Positions 56,263-64,000 are shown, counted from the first letter of the stretch. The stretch is DNA of 64,000 nt from Citrobacter koseri (GCA_900446925.1 UAVY01000008.1:124001-188000), one strand, 5' to 3'. Notes: generated by a model not told the origin, from the sequence alone. Numbers and translations are program-made.

Positions 56263-56284
56263 TGTACCGCTAGACTACGGTACA
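56263..56284. promoter_or_regulatory. Palindrome in the dgcZ promoter region
   Basis: TGTACCG and CGGTACA arms separated by eight bases, ending 27 bases before the dgcZ ATG. A TTGACA (-35-like) sits at 56246. Looks like an operator for a dimeric regulator; the regulator is unknown. Confidence 0.5.
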
Positions 56285-56311
56285 TCAAGGATGTATGCCC
56301 AAGGAGCGGCA

Positions 56312-57203
56312 ATGATTAAAAAAACGATAGAAATCGATACCATCTTGTTAGACCTGAACCAGTCTATTGATGCCCACTATCAGTGGCTGGTGAAAATGTT
56401 TCGTTGCACAGTGTCTGGCGATGTCAATCAACCCGATATTTTCGATATCAATTCTCACTGTCTGTGTCAGTTCAGCCAATGGCTAAATAATCATCCGGTA
56501 CACGAACCTGAAGAAAAGGGCTTTGTTATCAAGATTATTATTGCTCATGAACACATGCACACACGAGGTCGGGAATTACTGCGGGCGATCGCGGAGAAAC
56601 GTTCGGAAGATCACCATTTTGACAGTTTTCAGGAAGCGTTATTAGCATTTACCTCGGCGGTGATGGACTACAAAATATATCTGCTCAATATTCGCAGTAA
56701 TATGGATATATTAAACCGGATTACCCGGGCGCAGAGTCCTTGATGAATCTTTCGATCGTCAGCTTATTGATGCGCAACCGCTTAATTTATATTTGCTGCT
56801 TTTTGATATTGACCGCTTTAAATTGGTCAATGACAACTATGGTCATCTGGTCGGTGATAGCGTGCTGCGCACCCTGGCGTCGAATTTATCCGTCTGGACG
56901 CGCTACGATGAAACGCCTTACCGCTATGGCGGGGAGGAGTTTGTGATTATCATCCGTACAAAAACGGATGAACAGGCCTGTCGGGCAGGGTTACGTATCT
57001 GCCAGCTAGTGGCGGATAATCCGATTAACTACCCTGATGGAGAACTTTCGATAACGGTAACTGCGGGCATTACCCAGGCGCAGCAGGGAGAACCGCTGGA
57101 TGTCGTCATCGGACGCGCAGACAGGGCAATGTACCGGGGTAAACAAACCGGAAGGAATCGCTGCATGTTTATGGACAAAGATCAGCAAATCACGCGTGTG
57201 TAA
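56312..57203 (+). CDS. dgcZ: Diguanylate cyclase DgcZ (YdeH) with zinc-sensing CZB domain (frame-disrupted)
   Basis: Makes cyclic di-GMP, promoting PGA-dependent biofilm in E. coli, and is inhibited by zinc. The N-terminal CZB domain shows the expected ligands in DAHYQWL, LCQFSQWL and HEHMHTRGREL. The C-terminal GGDEF domain has the active site YRYGGEEFVI. The start MIKKTIEIDTIL at 56312 follows AAGGAGCGGCA. An extra A near 56720 (before TGLPGRRVLDESFD) breaks the frame; corrected length is 296 residues, the E. coli length. Confidence 0.92.
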
Positions 57204-57349
57204 CATGAGCCGAACGGCACGCTCTTTACATCACCGGTTATTCACTGACATAAGTGTGCAAAGGGATGGAAGCGCGAAACGCCGGTTTTGCTGGTTTAGT
57301 TCTATGTTGTTTAACCTTCATTGATATTGCCTGTGTCAGGATGGTCAAC
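57204..57349. other. Region between dgcZ and MgrR
   Basis: Holds the MgrR promoter; a TGTTTA (PhoP half-site-like) lies at 57308-57313 and a GATATT follows. I see no gene. With the sRNA, it fills the 332-base gap between dgcZ and mgtS. Confidence 0.45.
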
Positions 57350-57450
57350 GATCCGTTATCTGCGCAGGGAATTGCCTGATAACGCATAAGGTAAAAACAC
57401 AAATCTATCCATGCAAGCATTCACCGCTGGTTTATCCGGCGGTTTTTTTT
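57350..57450 (+). ncRNA. mgrR: MgrR small RNA
   Basis: PhoPQ-regulated Hfq-binding sRNA that represses eptB and other targets. The region contains the motif CTATCCATGCAAGCATTCACC, which I recall from E. coli MgrR (given here in overlapping parts: CTATCCATGCAAG and GCAAGCATTCACC). It ends in the strong terminator CCGCTGG-TTTAT-CCGGCGG plus eight Ts. The position between dgcZ and mgtS matches E. coli. The 5' end is approximate; E. coli MgrR is about 98 nt. Confidence 0.8.
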
Positions 57451-57477
57451 GTCTGTCTGCCGGGCGGGTAAAAAAAT

Positions 57478-57508
57478 GGCCCCTTGTGCAGTTACGCTAC
57501 AAGGGGCC
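57478..57508 (-). terminator. Terminator downstream of mgtS
   Basis: A 10-bp stem, GGCCCCTTGT with ACAAGGGGCC, followed on the minus strand by a seven-T run. It lies 28 bases beyond the mgtS stop. Confidence 0.88.
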
Positions 57509-57535
57509 TTGTCGGTGAGGAGCTATCTCCGTTCA

Positions 57536-57631
57536 TTAATCATCCCATTTATGACTGAAATACGCGGCCAGAAAACCAGAAAATAAAATAATTCCCAGAA
57601 CGGCCATGAAAACGTTCATATTACCCAGCAT
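57536..57631 (-). CDS. mgtS: MgtS (YneM), 31-residue membrane protein
   Basis: Small inner-membrane protein that stabilises the MgtA magnesium importer and binds PitA under low magnesium. It is MLGNMNVFMAVLGII then LFSGFLAAYFSHKWDD, which I believe is identical to the E. coli protein. One transmembrane helix. A strong AGGAGG ribosome site lies just upstream, and promoter and terminator are both visible, so the call is firm despite its size. Confidence 0.95.
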   Translation of the reverse strand: MLGNMNVFMAVLGIILFSGFLAAYFSHKWDD

Positions 57632-57691
57632 ATAATGCCTCCTTTTATTTGTGTGTTTCCTCTCTTACCTTAATTCACCTCATGAGCACCC

Positions 57692-57715
57692 ATAGTAGCA
57701 GATTAAATCTAAACA
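57692..57715 (-). promoter_or_regulatory. PhoP-dependent promoter of mgtS
   Basis: On the minus strand a TGTTTA half-site is followed after 12 bases by a TACTAT -10 element, the usual PhoP-box spacing. The second half-site is weak. PhoPQ control of mgtS is established in E. coli. Confidence 0.55.
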
Positions 57716-57876
57716 AATGCTGAATTAGGTGATTATTTCAACGTTAACGTCAGGATTTTTCCGGTACGGGATTTCAGACTATGAAAAAGCGTCACAAAAC
57801 GATGAGGCAATGTGAATTTATTTCAAGGGTGATGAATTTTTCTCGGTTGTCAGTGAGCAGGTTGCATGTCATTTTT

Positions 57877-57908
57877 AGACGCATAGCCATCCAGAAGTCT
57901 AAACTTCA
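57877..57908. promoter_or_regulatory. Tandem met-box-like octamers (MetJ operator candidate)
   Basis: Four abutting 8-mers, AGACGCAT, AGCCATCC, AGAAGTCT and AAACTTCA, match the met-box AGACGTCT at 6, 5, 7 and 5 positions. They end 52 bases before the start of a methionine-synthase-like gene. MetJ binds such arrays cooperatively. Confidence 0.55.
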
Positions 57909-57960
57909 AATAATAAATTATCACGTCAGGCAACTAATGCCGGGTGAATGAGGAGATCAC

Positions 57961-59064
57961 ATGCAAAAACAACAGGCCCCGTTTCGTGCAGACATCGTCG
58001 GCAGTTTTTTACGCCCGGACACGATCAAACAAGCACGTTTGCAATTTGCACGCGGTGAGATAACGGCGCAACAATTGCGCGCGGTAGAAGATGACGCTAT
58101 CCGCACCGTTGTGGAGCAGCAGTGTGCCTGCGGGCTGCATGTCGTCACGGATGGCGAGTTTCGCCGCGCCTGGTGGCATTTTGATTTCTTCGATGGACTG
58201 CAAGGCGTTGAACGCTATGACGCTGAGAAGGGGATCCAGTTTAATGGCGTGCAGACAAAAGCGCACGGCGTGCGCGTTACCGGAAAACTGGGGTTTGGCG
58301 ATCACCCTATGCTGGAAGACTTCCGCTATCTGAAAAGCATTAGCGGTGCAGCCGAGCCCAAAATGACCATTCCATCCCCTAGCGTGCTGCATTTCCGTGG
58401 CGGACGCAAAGATATCGATGCTACCGTTTATCCGCATCTGGACGCTTATTTCGATGATTTGGCTACCACCTGGCGCGATGCTATTCATGCTTTTTATGAA
58501 GCAGGCTGTCGTTATCTGCAATTGGATGACACGGTCTGGGCTTACTTGTGCTCCGATCAGCAACGTCAGCAGATTCGTGAGCGGGGTGACGATCCTGACG
58601 AGCTGGCGCAGATTTATGCCCGCGTGATTAACCGTGCGCTGGAGGATAAACCAGCCGATCTGACGGTCGGGCTGCATGTTTGCAGGGGAAATTTCCGTTC
58701 GACGTGGATCTCTGAAGGGGGCTATGAACCGGTGGCGGAAGTGTTGTTCGGCACGGTGAACGTTGATGCGTTTTTCCTGGAATATGATAACGATCGCTCC
58801 GGTGATTTCGCGCCGCTGCGCTTTGTTCGGCCCGGACGTCAGCAGGTGGTTCTGGGACTGGTGACCACGAAAAACGGCGAGCTGGAAAACCCGGAAGGGG
58901 TGAAAGCCCGCTTGCAGGAGGCAGAGCGCTATGTCGCAAAAGAGCAGATCTGCCTTAGCCCACAGTGCGGATTTGCCTCCACGGAAGAGGGGAATACGCT
59001 GACGGAAGCCCAGCAATGGGGCAAAGTACGCCTCATCACCGAAATCGCCAGTCAGGTCTGGTAA
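57961..59064 (+). CDS. MetE C-terminal-like (cobalamin-independent) methyltransferase
   Basis: Single-domain member of the UROD/MetE-like superfamily resembling Bacillus YxjG/YxjH, 367 residues and intact; full MetE is about twice this size. Zinc-ligand motifs LHVCRGNF (His and Cys) and SPQCGFAS (Cys) are in place, and LQLDDTVWAYL matches the acidic active-site block. It probably transfers a methyl group to homocysteine or a related thiol; the donor is unknown. The start MQKQQAPFRADIVGSFLRP follows GAGGAGATC. Met-box-like octamers upstream support a methionine role. Confidence 0.85.
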   Translation: MQKQQAPFRADIVGSFLRPDTIKQARLQFARGEITAQQLRAVEDDAIRTVVEQQCACGLHVVTDGEFRRAWWHFDFFDGLQGVERYDAEKGIQFNGVQTKAHGVRVTGKLGFGDHPMLEDFRYLKSISGAAEPKMTIPSPSVLHFRGGRKDIDATVYPHLDAYFDDLATTWRDAIHAFYEAGCRYLQLDDTVWAYLCSDQQRQQIRERGDDPDELAQIYARVINRALEDKPADLTVGLHVCRGNFRSTWISEGGYEPVAEVLFGTVNVDAFFLEYDNDRSGDFAPLRFVRPGRQQVVLGLVTTKNGELENPEGVKARLQEAERYVAKEQICLSPQCGFASTEEGNTLTEAQQWGKVRLITEIASQVW

Positions 59065-59082
59065 GTTGCCTCTCTTTGTTAC

Positions 59083-59113
59083 ACAGCGTTGCACATTCGT
59101 AATGCAACGCTGT
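59083..59113. terminator. Eleven-bp dyad after the MetE-like gene (terminator and possible NtrC site)
   Basis: ACAGCGTTGCA and TGCAACGCTGT arms, then TTTCATTC, 19 bases after the stop. The same dyad contains TGCAC-N7-ATGCA (59090-59106), one base from the NtrC consensus TGCAC-N7-GTGCA, about 120 bases upstream of a sigma-54 promoter. Confidence 0.65.
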
Positions 59114-59223
59114 TTCATTCTGGATCATTTTCCTCGTTGTATTTCCCGCCTTGTGGTTTCCGATTTTCTTTTTTCAGCCCTGTTGCCGGTTAATAAATTG
59201 ATATTTATAGACATTTAAAAATC

Positions 59224-59239
59224 TGGCATCGATTTTGCC
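59224..59239 (+). promoter_or_regulatory. Sigma-54 (-24/-12) promoter of urtABCD
   Basis: TGGCATCGATTTTGCC has the invariant GG and GC exactly ten bases apart and a near-consensus TGGCA-N6-TTGC. It lies about 90 bases before the urtA ATG. Sigma-54 with NtrC is the normal nitrogen-limitation switch in enterobacteria. Confidence 0.8.
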
Positions 59240-59327
59240 TTATCACTTCTGAACATCCTTAATTTGCACCATTTGCCCGTCCGGTTGCACCGGGACTTCC
59301 AGCAAGCTTAATTTCAGGAGTGAAACT

Positions 59328-60599
59328 ATGCAGCGTCGTACATTATTAAAAGCCTTTGCACTGTCCGTCTCGGTGGTTGCGATGGGGCTGAGCTTTAGCG
59401 TTCAGGCGGCCGATACGATTAAGGTCGGCATCATGCATTCGCTATCCGGCACGATGGCCATTTCGGAAACCCCGCTTAAAGATATGGCGTTGATGACGAT
59501 TGATGAGATCAATGCTAAAGGCGGCGTGCTGGGCAAAAAGCTGGAACCGGTGGTGGTTGACCCGGCCTCAAACTGGCCGTTGTTTGCAGAGAAAGCGCGT
59601 CAGCTGCTGAGCCAGGATAAAGTCGCGGTCGTGTTTGGCTGCTGGACGTCGGTATCGCGTAAATCGGTGTTGCCGGTATTTGAAGAGTTAAATGGGCTGC
59701 TGTTTTACCCTGTGCAATACGAAGGGGAAGAGTTATCGCCGAATGTTTTCTATACCGGCGCAGCGCCAAATCAGCAGGCTATTCCGGCTGTCGAGTATCT
59801 GATGAGTGAAGACGGCGGCAGCGCGAAACGCTTTTTCCTGCTGGGAACCGATTATGTCTACCCTCGTACCACCAATAAGATCCTTCGCGCCTGGCTGCAT
59901 GCCAAAGGCGTCGAGGATAAAGATATTGAAGAGGTGTATACCCCGTTCGGACACAGCGATTACCAGACTATTGTCGCCAATATCAAAAAATTCTCTGCGG
60001 GCGGCAAAACGGCGGTGGTCTCTACCATTAACGGCGACTCAAATGTTCCGTTCTACAAAGAGCTGGCGAATCAGGGGATAAAAGCGACAGACGTGCCGGT
60101 CGTGGCATTCTCGGTCGGTGAAGAGGAGTTGCGCGGTATCGATACCAGACCGCTGGTGGGCAACCTGGCGGCGTGGAACTATTTTGAATCTGTCGACAAC
60201 CCCACTAACCAGAAATTCGTTGCGGATTACCGGGCATACGCCAAAGCGCATAAGCTGCCGAATGCCGACACCGTCGTGACCAACGATCCGATGGAAGCGA
60301 CCTATGTGGGCCTGCATATGTGGGCGCAGGCAGTAGAAAAAGCCGGTACGACCGACGTCGATAAAGTCCGCGAGGCGATGGCGGGGCAATCCTTCGCTGC
60401 GCCGTCTGGCTTCACCCTGACGATGGACGCCACCAACCACCATCTGCATAAACCCGTCATGATTGGCGAAATTGAAGATAACGGCCAGTTCAATGTGGTA
60501 TGGCAAACCGACGAACCGGTTCGCGCCCAGCCCTGGAGCCCGTTTATCGCCGGTAACGATAAAAAATCAGACCAGCCTGTTAAAACCGCCAGCAACTGA
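59328..60599 (+). CDS. urtA: Urea ABC transporter substrate-binding protein UrtA
   Basis: Periplasmic urea-binding protein of the Leu/Ile/Val-type receptor family, 423 residues, intact. The leader MQRRTLLKAFALSVSVVAMG has an RR pair of the Tat type and is cleaved near VQA/ADTIK. The mature body shows KVGIMHSLSGTMAISE and the UrtA-typical FGCWTSVSRKSVLPVFEE and YPVQYEGEE. First gene of urtABCD, behind a sigma-54 promoter. Confidence 0.93.
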   Translation: MQRRTLLKAFALSVSVVAMGLSFSVQAADTIKVGIMHSLSGTMAISETPLKDMALMTIDEINAKGGVLGKKLEPVVVDPASNWPLFAEKARQLLSQDKVAVVFGCWTSVSRKSVLPVFEELNGLLFYPVQYEGEELSPNVFYTGAAPNQQAIPAVEYLMSEDGGSAKRFFLLGTDYVYPRTTNKILRAWLHAKGVEDKDIEEVYTPFGHSDYQTIVANIKKFSAGGKTAVVSTINGDSNVPFYKELANQGIKATDVPVVAFSVGEEELRGIDTRPLVGNLAAWNYFESVDNPTNQKFVADYRAYAKAHKLPNADTVVTNDPMEATYVGLHMWAQAVEKAGTTDVDKVREAMAGQSFAAPSGFTLTMDATNHHLHKPVMIGEIEDNGQFNVVWQTDEPVRAQPWSPFIAGNDKKSDQPVKTASN

Positions 60600-60643
60600 T
60601 CTTTTGCCCTCCTGCGGGAGGGCACATTCTGGAGAACACTTTC

Positions 60644-62218
60644 ATGAAAGCCATGCGCTTTATTCGGGGTGTGTTGCTAATGACGTGGCTGGTGCCGTGG
60701 ATCGTGCAGGCAACCGATGCCGATGTGTTTGTTGGCGCCAGCCGGGCGCAACAGGCGACGTTATTAGAACAATGGGCCATCACGCCTGAGGCGCAGCGTT
60801 TGCCTTTGTTGAACGCATTAGCGCGTGAGAATGTGCTGACTGATAGCGCAAAGCACGCTTTCATTCGGCAGGGTACGCAGGTTCTGCCGCTCGGCGCTGT
60901 CGCCGCGCCCGATGGCGAACTGAAAAAGGTTCGTCTGACTAACCGTCTGCGAAACCTGGTCAGCGGGGCGTTAGCCACGCATCAACTATTAAGTGACAAT
61001 GTCACGGAAAGAGCCGCTGCCGCCAGCCTGTTACAGCGGGAGGCCACGCCCGCGATGCTGCCGCTTTTACAGCAGCGGCTGGCGCAGGAAACGGAAAGCG
61101 AAGTGACATCACGTCTGGAGATTGCGCTGGCTAACCTGCAACTGGTGAGTCCTTCCGCTGACGTCCGGCGTCAGGCGATTGTCTTACTGGGGCAGTCGGG
61201 CGACCCGGAAACGCAATCACGCCTGCAACCCTTTACGGATGCTGAACATGAACCGGATGCGCGTGTTCGCGAGGCCGCGACAGAAAGCCTGAACGCAATC
61301 GCGCAGCGGATGGTGATTGGCGATCTCCTGGGGCAGGCATTTATGGGGCTGTCGCTGGGATCGATTCTGCTGCTGGCGGCCCTGGGGCTGGCGATCACCT
61401 ATGGATTACTGGGCGTAATCAATATGGCTCACGGTGAAATGCTGATGCTTGGCGCGTACAGCACATGGATGGTTCAGCAGTTTATGGGGCAGTTCATGCC
61501 ACAGTGGCTGGCGTTTTATCCCGTTGTGGCGTTGCCGGTTGCCTTCCTGATCGCTGCCGGAACTGGAATGGCGCTGGAGCGCGGCATTATTCGCCATCTT
61601 TATGGTCGTCCTCTCGAAACGCTGCTGGCGACCTGGGGGATTAGCCTGATGCTGATCCAACTGGTACGCATGACCTTTGGCGCGCAAAACCTGGAGGTTG
61701 CCAACCCTGCGTGGCTTTCTGGCGGGGTGCAGGTCTATGCCAACCTGACGTTGCCCTGGAACCGTATCGTGGTGCTGGGGTTCGCCATGCTGGTGCTGTT
61801 TTTCACCTGGCTATTGCTGAATAAAACCCGCCTCGGGATGCGCGTTCGCGCGGTAACGCAGAACCGCAGTATGGCGGCGTGTTGCGGCGTGCCGACGGGG
61901 CGCGTGGACATGCTGGCGTTTGGCCTCGGGTCGGGGATCGCCGGATTGGGCGGCGTGGCCTTGTCGCAACTGGGCAACGTCGGGCCGGAACTGGGTCAGG
62001 GATACATTATTGATTCATTTTTAGTGGTGGTGCTCGGTGGCGTCGGACAACTGGCGGGAAGCGTGGCCGCCGCATTTGGGTTGGGTATCTTCAATAAGAT
62101 TCTGGAACCGCAAATGGGCGCGGTGCTGGGCAAAATCGTCATTCTGATTGCGATCGTTCTGTTTATCCAGAAACGGCCTCAGGGATTGTTTGCGCTGAAA
62201 GGGAGGGTTATTGATTAA
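60644..62218 (+). CDS. urtB: Urea ABC transporter permease UrtB
   Basis: LivH-type inner-membrane permease with the long N-terminal periplasmic extension typical of proteobacterial UrtB: a signal-like segment to about residue 24, a helical region to about 220, then eight or so transmembrane helices beginning around GQAFMGLSLGSILLLAAL. 524 residues, intact. The block GVINMAHGEMLMLGAY is diagnostic. It starts after GGAGAACACTTTC and overlaps urtC by one base (TAATG). Confidence 0.93.
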   Translation: MKAMRFIRGVLLMTWLVPWIVQATDADVFVGASRAQQATLLEQWAITPEAQRLPLLNALARENVLTDSAKHAFIRQGTQVLPLGAVAAPDGELKKVRLTNRLRNLVSGALATHQLLSDNVTERAAAASLLQREATPAMLPLLQQRLAQETESEVTSRLEIALANLQLVSPSADVRRQAIVLLGQSGDPETQSRLQPFTDAEHEPDARVREAATESLNAIAQRMVIGDLLGQAFMGLSLGSILLLAALGLAITYGLLGVINMAHGEMLMLGAYSTWMVQQFMGQFMPQWLAFYPVVALPVAFLIAAGTGMALERGIIRHLYGRPLETLLATWGISLMLIQLVRMTFGAQNLEVANPAWLSGGVQVYANLTLPWNRIVVLGFAMLVLFFTWLLLNKTRLGMRVRAVTQNRSMAACCGVPTGRVDMLAFGLGSGIAGLGGVALSQLGNVGPELGQGYIIDSFLVVVLGGVGQLAGSVAAAFGLGIFNKILEPQMGAVLGKIVILIAIVLFIQKRPQGLFALKGRVID

Positions 62219-63291
62219 TGACCATGCCAATGACATTAACACTGGCGCGTAGAGCGCCGCGTACTGTCCAGGTTTTTGGCCTTTGCCTGCTGGCGGCGCT
62301 GCTGATTCTGCCTTTTCTGGCGCTGCTGCCTGCGGATCACCCGCTGGCTGTCCCGGTCTGGGTGTTAACGCTGGCCGGGAAGATCCTCTGTTACGCCATT
62401 GTCGCTGTGGCGCTGGATCTGGTGTGGGGGTATGCCGGAATGCTGTCGCTGGGGCACGGTATTTTCTTCGCGCTGGGCGGGTATGCGATGGGAATGTATC
62501 TGATGCGTCAGGCCTCTGGCGACGGACTTCCCGCGTTTATGTCTTTCCTCTCCTGGAGTGAATTACCGTGGTTCTGGTGGGGAACGCAGCACTTCGCCTG
62601 GGCGATGCTGCTGGTCGTGCTGGTTCCGGGACTGCTGGCGCTGGTGTTCGGCTATTTTGCCTTTCGCTCAAAAATCAAAGGCGTCTATTTTTCCATTATG
62701 ACCCAGGCGCTGACGTTCGCAGGCATGCTGCTGTTTTTCCGTAACGAAACCGGGTTTGGCGGCAATAACGGGTTTACGGGGTTTACCACGTTGCTGGGCT
62801 TTCCTGTTGCGGCGACCTCCACGCGCGTTGCGCTGTTTCTCGCGACCGTCATATTACTGGTGCTGGCGCTGTGGCTGGGGTATCTCCTTGCGCGCAGTAA
62901 GTTTGGCCGCGTTCTGACCGCCGTGCGCGATGCGGAAAATCGCCTGATGTTTTGTGGGTACGATCCGCGTGGCTTCAAACTGCTGGTATGGACGCTCTCC
63001 GCTGTTCTGTGCGGTCTGGCGGGCGCTCTGTACGTTCCTCAGGTCGGCATCATTAACCCCAGCGAAATGTCGCCGACCAACTCTATTGAAGCGGCCATCT
63101 GGGTCGCGCTGGGCGGGCGCGGCACCTTAATTGGCCCGGTGTTTGGCGCAGTGCTGGTGAACGGCGCTAAAAGTCTGTTTACGGTGATTATGCCGGAGTA
63201 CTGGCAGCTGTTTCTCGGCCTGATCTTTATTGGCGTTACGCTGTTTTTACCGCGCGGCGTCATTGGTCTGTTTCGCAAAGGAGAAAAATGA
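62218..63291 (+). CDS. urtC: Urea ABC transporter permease UrtC
   Basis: LivM-type permease, partner of UrtB. 357 residues, intact, many hydrophobic helices. Family blocks: GYAGMLSLGHGIFFALGGYAMG and FRNETGFGGNNGFTGF (each read in part), and WVALGGRGTLIGPVFGAVLV near the C-terminus. Start ATG overlaps the urtB stop; its own stop overlaps the urtD ATG. Confidence 0.93.
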   Translation: MTMPMTLTLARRAPRTVQVFGLCLLAALLILPFLALLPADHPLAVPVWVLTLAGKILCYAIVAVALDLVWGYAGMLSLGHGIFFALGGYAMGMYLMRQASGDGLPAFMSFLSWSELPWFWWGTQHFAWAMLLVVLVPGLLALVFGYFAFRSKIKGVYFSIMTQALTFAGMLLFFRNETGFGGNNGFTGFTTLLGFPVAATSTRVALFLATVILLVLALWLGYLLARSKFGRVLTAVRDAENRLMFCGYDPRGFKLLVWTLSAVLCGLAGALYVPQVGIINPSEMSPTNSIEAAIWVALGGRGTLIGPVFGAVLVNGAKSLFTVIMPEYWQLFLGLIFIGVTLFLPRGVIGLFRKGEK

Positions 63292-64000
63292 TGCAACCGG
63301 ATGACGGACTTTTTACCCGCCAGTTGCCGGGGGATCGTTTTCGCGATCAAACAGACCCGGTTCTGCAACTGGAAGGGATCAACGTCAATTTTGACGGCTT
63401 CCAGGCGCTGACGGATTTAACCCTGAACATTGGCGTAGGGGAATTGCGCTGCGTTATTGGCCCTAATGGCGCCGGAAAAACCACCTTAATGGACGTGATT
63501 ACCGGTAAAACCCGGCCGCAAAGCGGACGCGCGATTTACGATCAGTCCACGGACTTAACTTCGCTCGATCCTATTGCGATTGCCCGCCAGGGCATTGGGC
63601 GTAAATTTCAGAAACCGACCGTGTTTGAGGCCCTGACGGTGGAGGAGAATCTGGAACTGGCGATGAAAGAGGATAAATCCGTCTGGGCCACGTTAAGAGC
63701 GCGCCTCTCGGGCGAACAGCGGGATCGCATTGACGAGATGCTCGGGTTATTGCGCCTGGGCGCGGAGCGTGGGCGTCGCGCCGGGCTGCTTTCGCACGGA
63801 CAAAAGCAGTTTCTGGAAATCGGTATGCTGCTGGTACAGGAGCCGCACCTGCTGCTGCTGGATGAACCTGCGGCGGGAATGACGGACGCGGAAACGGAGT
63901 ATACCGCCGAACTGTTCCGCACTCTGGCAGGGAAACACTCGCTGATGGTGGTGGAGCATGACATGGGGTTTGTCGAAACCATTGCCGACCATGTTACCGT
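63288..64000 (+). CDS. urtD: Urea ABC transporter ATPase UrtD (3' end outside window)
   Basis: LivG-type ATP-binding subunit. Visible: Walker A GPNGAGKTT, Q-loop GRKFQKPTVFEALTV, signature LSHGQKQ, Walker B LLLLDEPAAGM and the H-loop VVEHDMGF. Either ATG at 63288 (overlapping the urtC stop as ATGA) or 63291 can start it. About 238 codons are in view. The second ATPase urtE is expected just beyond the edge. Confidence 0.93.
   Translation, partial: MMQPDDGLFTRQLPGDRFRDQTDPVLQLEGINVNFDGFQALTDLTLNIGVGELRCVIGPNGAGKTTLMDVITGKTRPQSGRAIYDQSTDLTSLDPIAIARQGIGRKFQKPTVFEALTVEENLELAMKEDKSVWATLRARLSGEQRDRIDEMLGLLRLGAERGRRAGLLSHGQKQFLEIGMLLVQEPHLLLLDEPAAGMTDAETEYTAELFRTLAGKHSLMVVEHDMGFVETIADHVT

Larger units (their letters stand above)
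57632..57960. other. Intergenic region between mgtS and the MetE-like gene
   Basis: 329 bases holding the mgtS promoter on the left and, at 57877-57908, a tandem of met-box-like octamers on the right. Otherwise AT-rich with no gene seen. Confidence 0.6.

Noticed and set aside
58009..59118. A 369-codon open frame antisense to the MetE-like gene
   Set aside because: It shadows an intact gene with clear family motifs and has no recognisable domain of its own; it arises from codon bias of the sense strand.

Overview
The window is a stretch of enterobacterial chromosome. Gene order follows the replication-terminus side of the Escherichia coli K-12 map (about malX to dcp/dgcZ) almost gene for gene. 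It also carries blocks that K-12 lacks here: an osmU (osmVWXY) compatible-solute ABC transporter between clcB and dmsD, an M32 carboxypeptidase plus a CPBP membrane protease between asr and ynfM, a class C-like serine hydrolase after dcp, a MetE-like methyltransferase, and a urea ABC transporter operon (urtABCD, running off the right edge). This combination fits a Salmonella/Citrobacter-type genome better than E. coli; the sequence alone does not settle the species. I see no insertion sequence, integrase, prophage, CRISPR array, rRNA or tRNA.

Layout. 0-5.8 kb: maltose-type PTS (malX, start of malY), its repressor malI with two operators and a CRP site, ydgA, manA. 5.8-12.4 kb: fumarases fumA and fumC, the replication-terminator protein tus with its Ter site, and the two-component pair rstBA. 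12.4-23.3 kb: ydgC, folM, ydgI, ydgH, transhydrogenase pntAB, tqsA, mdtJI, ydgD and acid-shock gene asr (with an RstA-like box). 23.3-31.7 kb: M32 carboxypeptidase, a CPBP protease behind a strong Fur box, ynfM, ynfL, mlc with an Mlc-type operator, bioD2, clcB. 31.8-35.6 kb: osmU. 35.6-42.8 kb: the DMSO/selenate-reductase-like cluster ynfE-ynfF-ynfG-ynfH-dmsD, with an FNR-like site. 42.9-51.8 kb: ynfD, ynfC, speG, ynfB, ynfA, then an uninterrupted rspA-rspB-ydfJ-ydfI sugar-acid locus and its GntR regulator ydfH. 51.8-57.7 kb: ydfG, dcp, a serine hydrolase, diguanylate cyclase dgcZ, the sRNA MgrR and the 31-residue membrane protein MgtS. 57.9-64 kb: a MetE-like gene preceded by four met-box-like 8-mers, and urtABCD preceded by a sigma-54 promoter and an NtrC-like dyad.

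The most striking feature is technical. Thirty-three of the otherwise well-conserved genes are broken by single-base frameshifts, about seventy in all and roughly three quarters of them insertions. Many fall in short homopolymers. When the indels are undone, gene lengths match the family lengths exactly or closely. I read this as sequencing or assembly error, not gene decay, so coordinates below give the full reconstructed gene and each entry says where the frame breaks.

The best biological leads are regulatory: the nitrogen-controlled (sigma-54/NtrC) urea uptake operon without urease in view, the Fur box on the CPBP protease, the MetJ-like boxes on the MetE-like gene, the palindrome at dgcZ, and the Ter, RstA, Mlc, MalI and FNR sites that sit beside the genes for their cognate regulators or targets.
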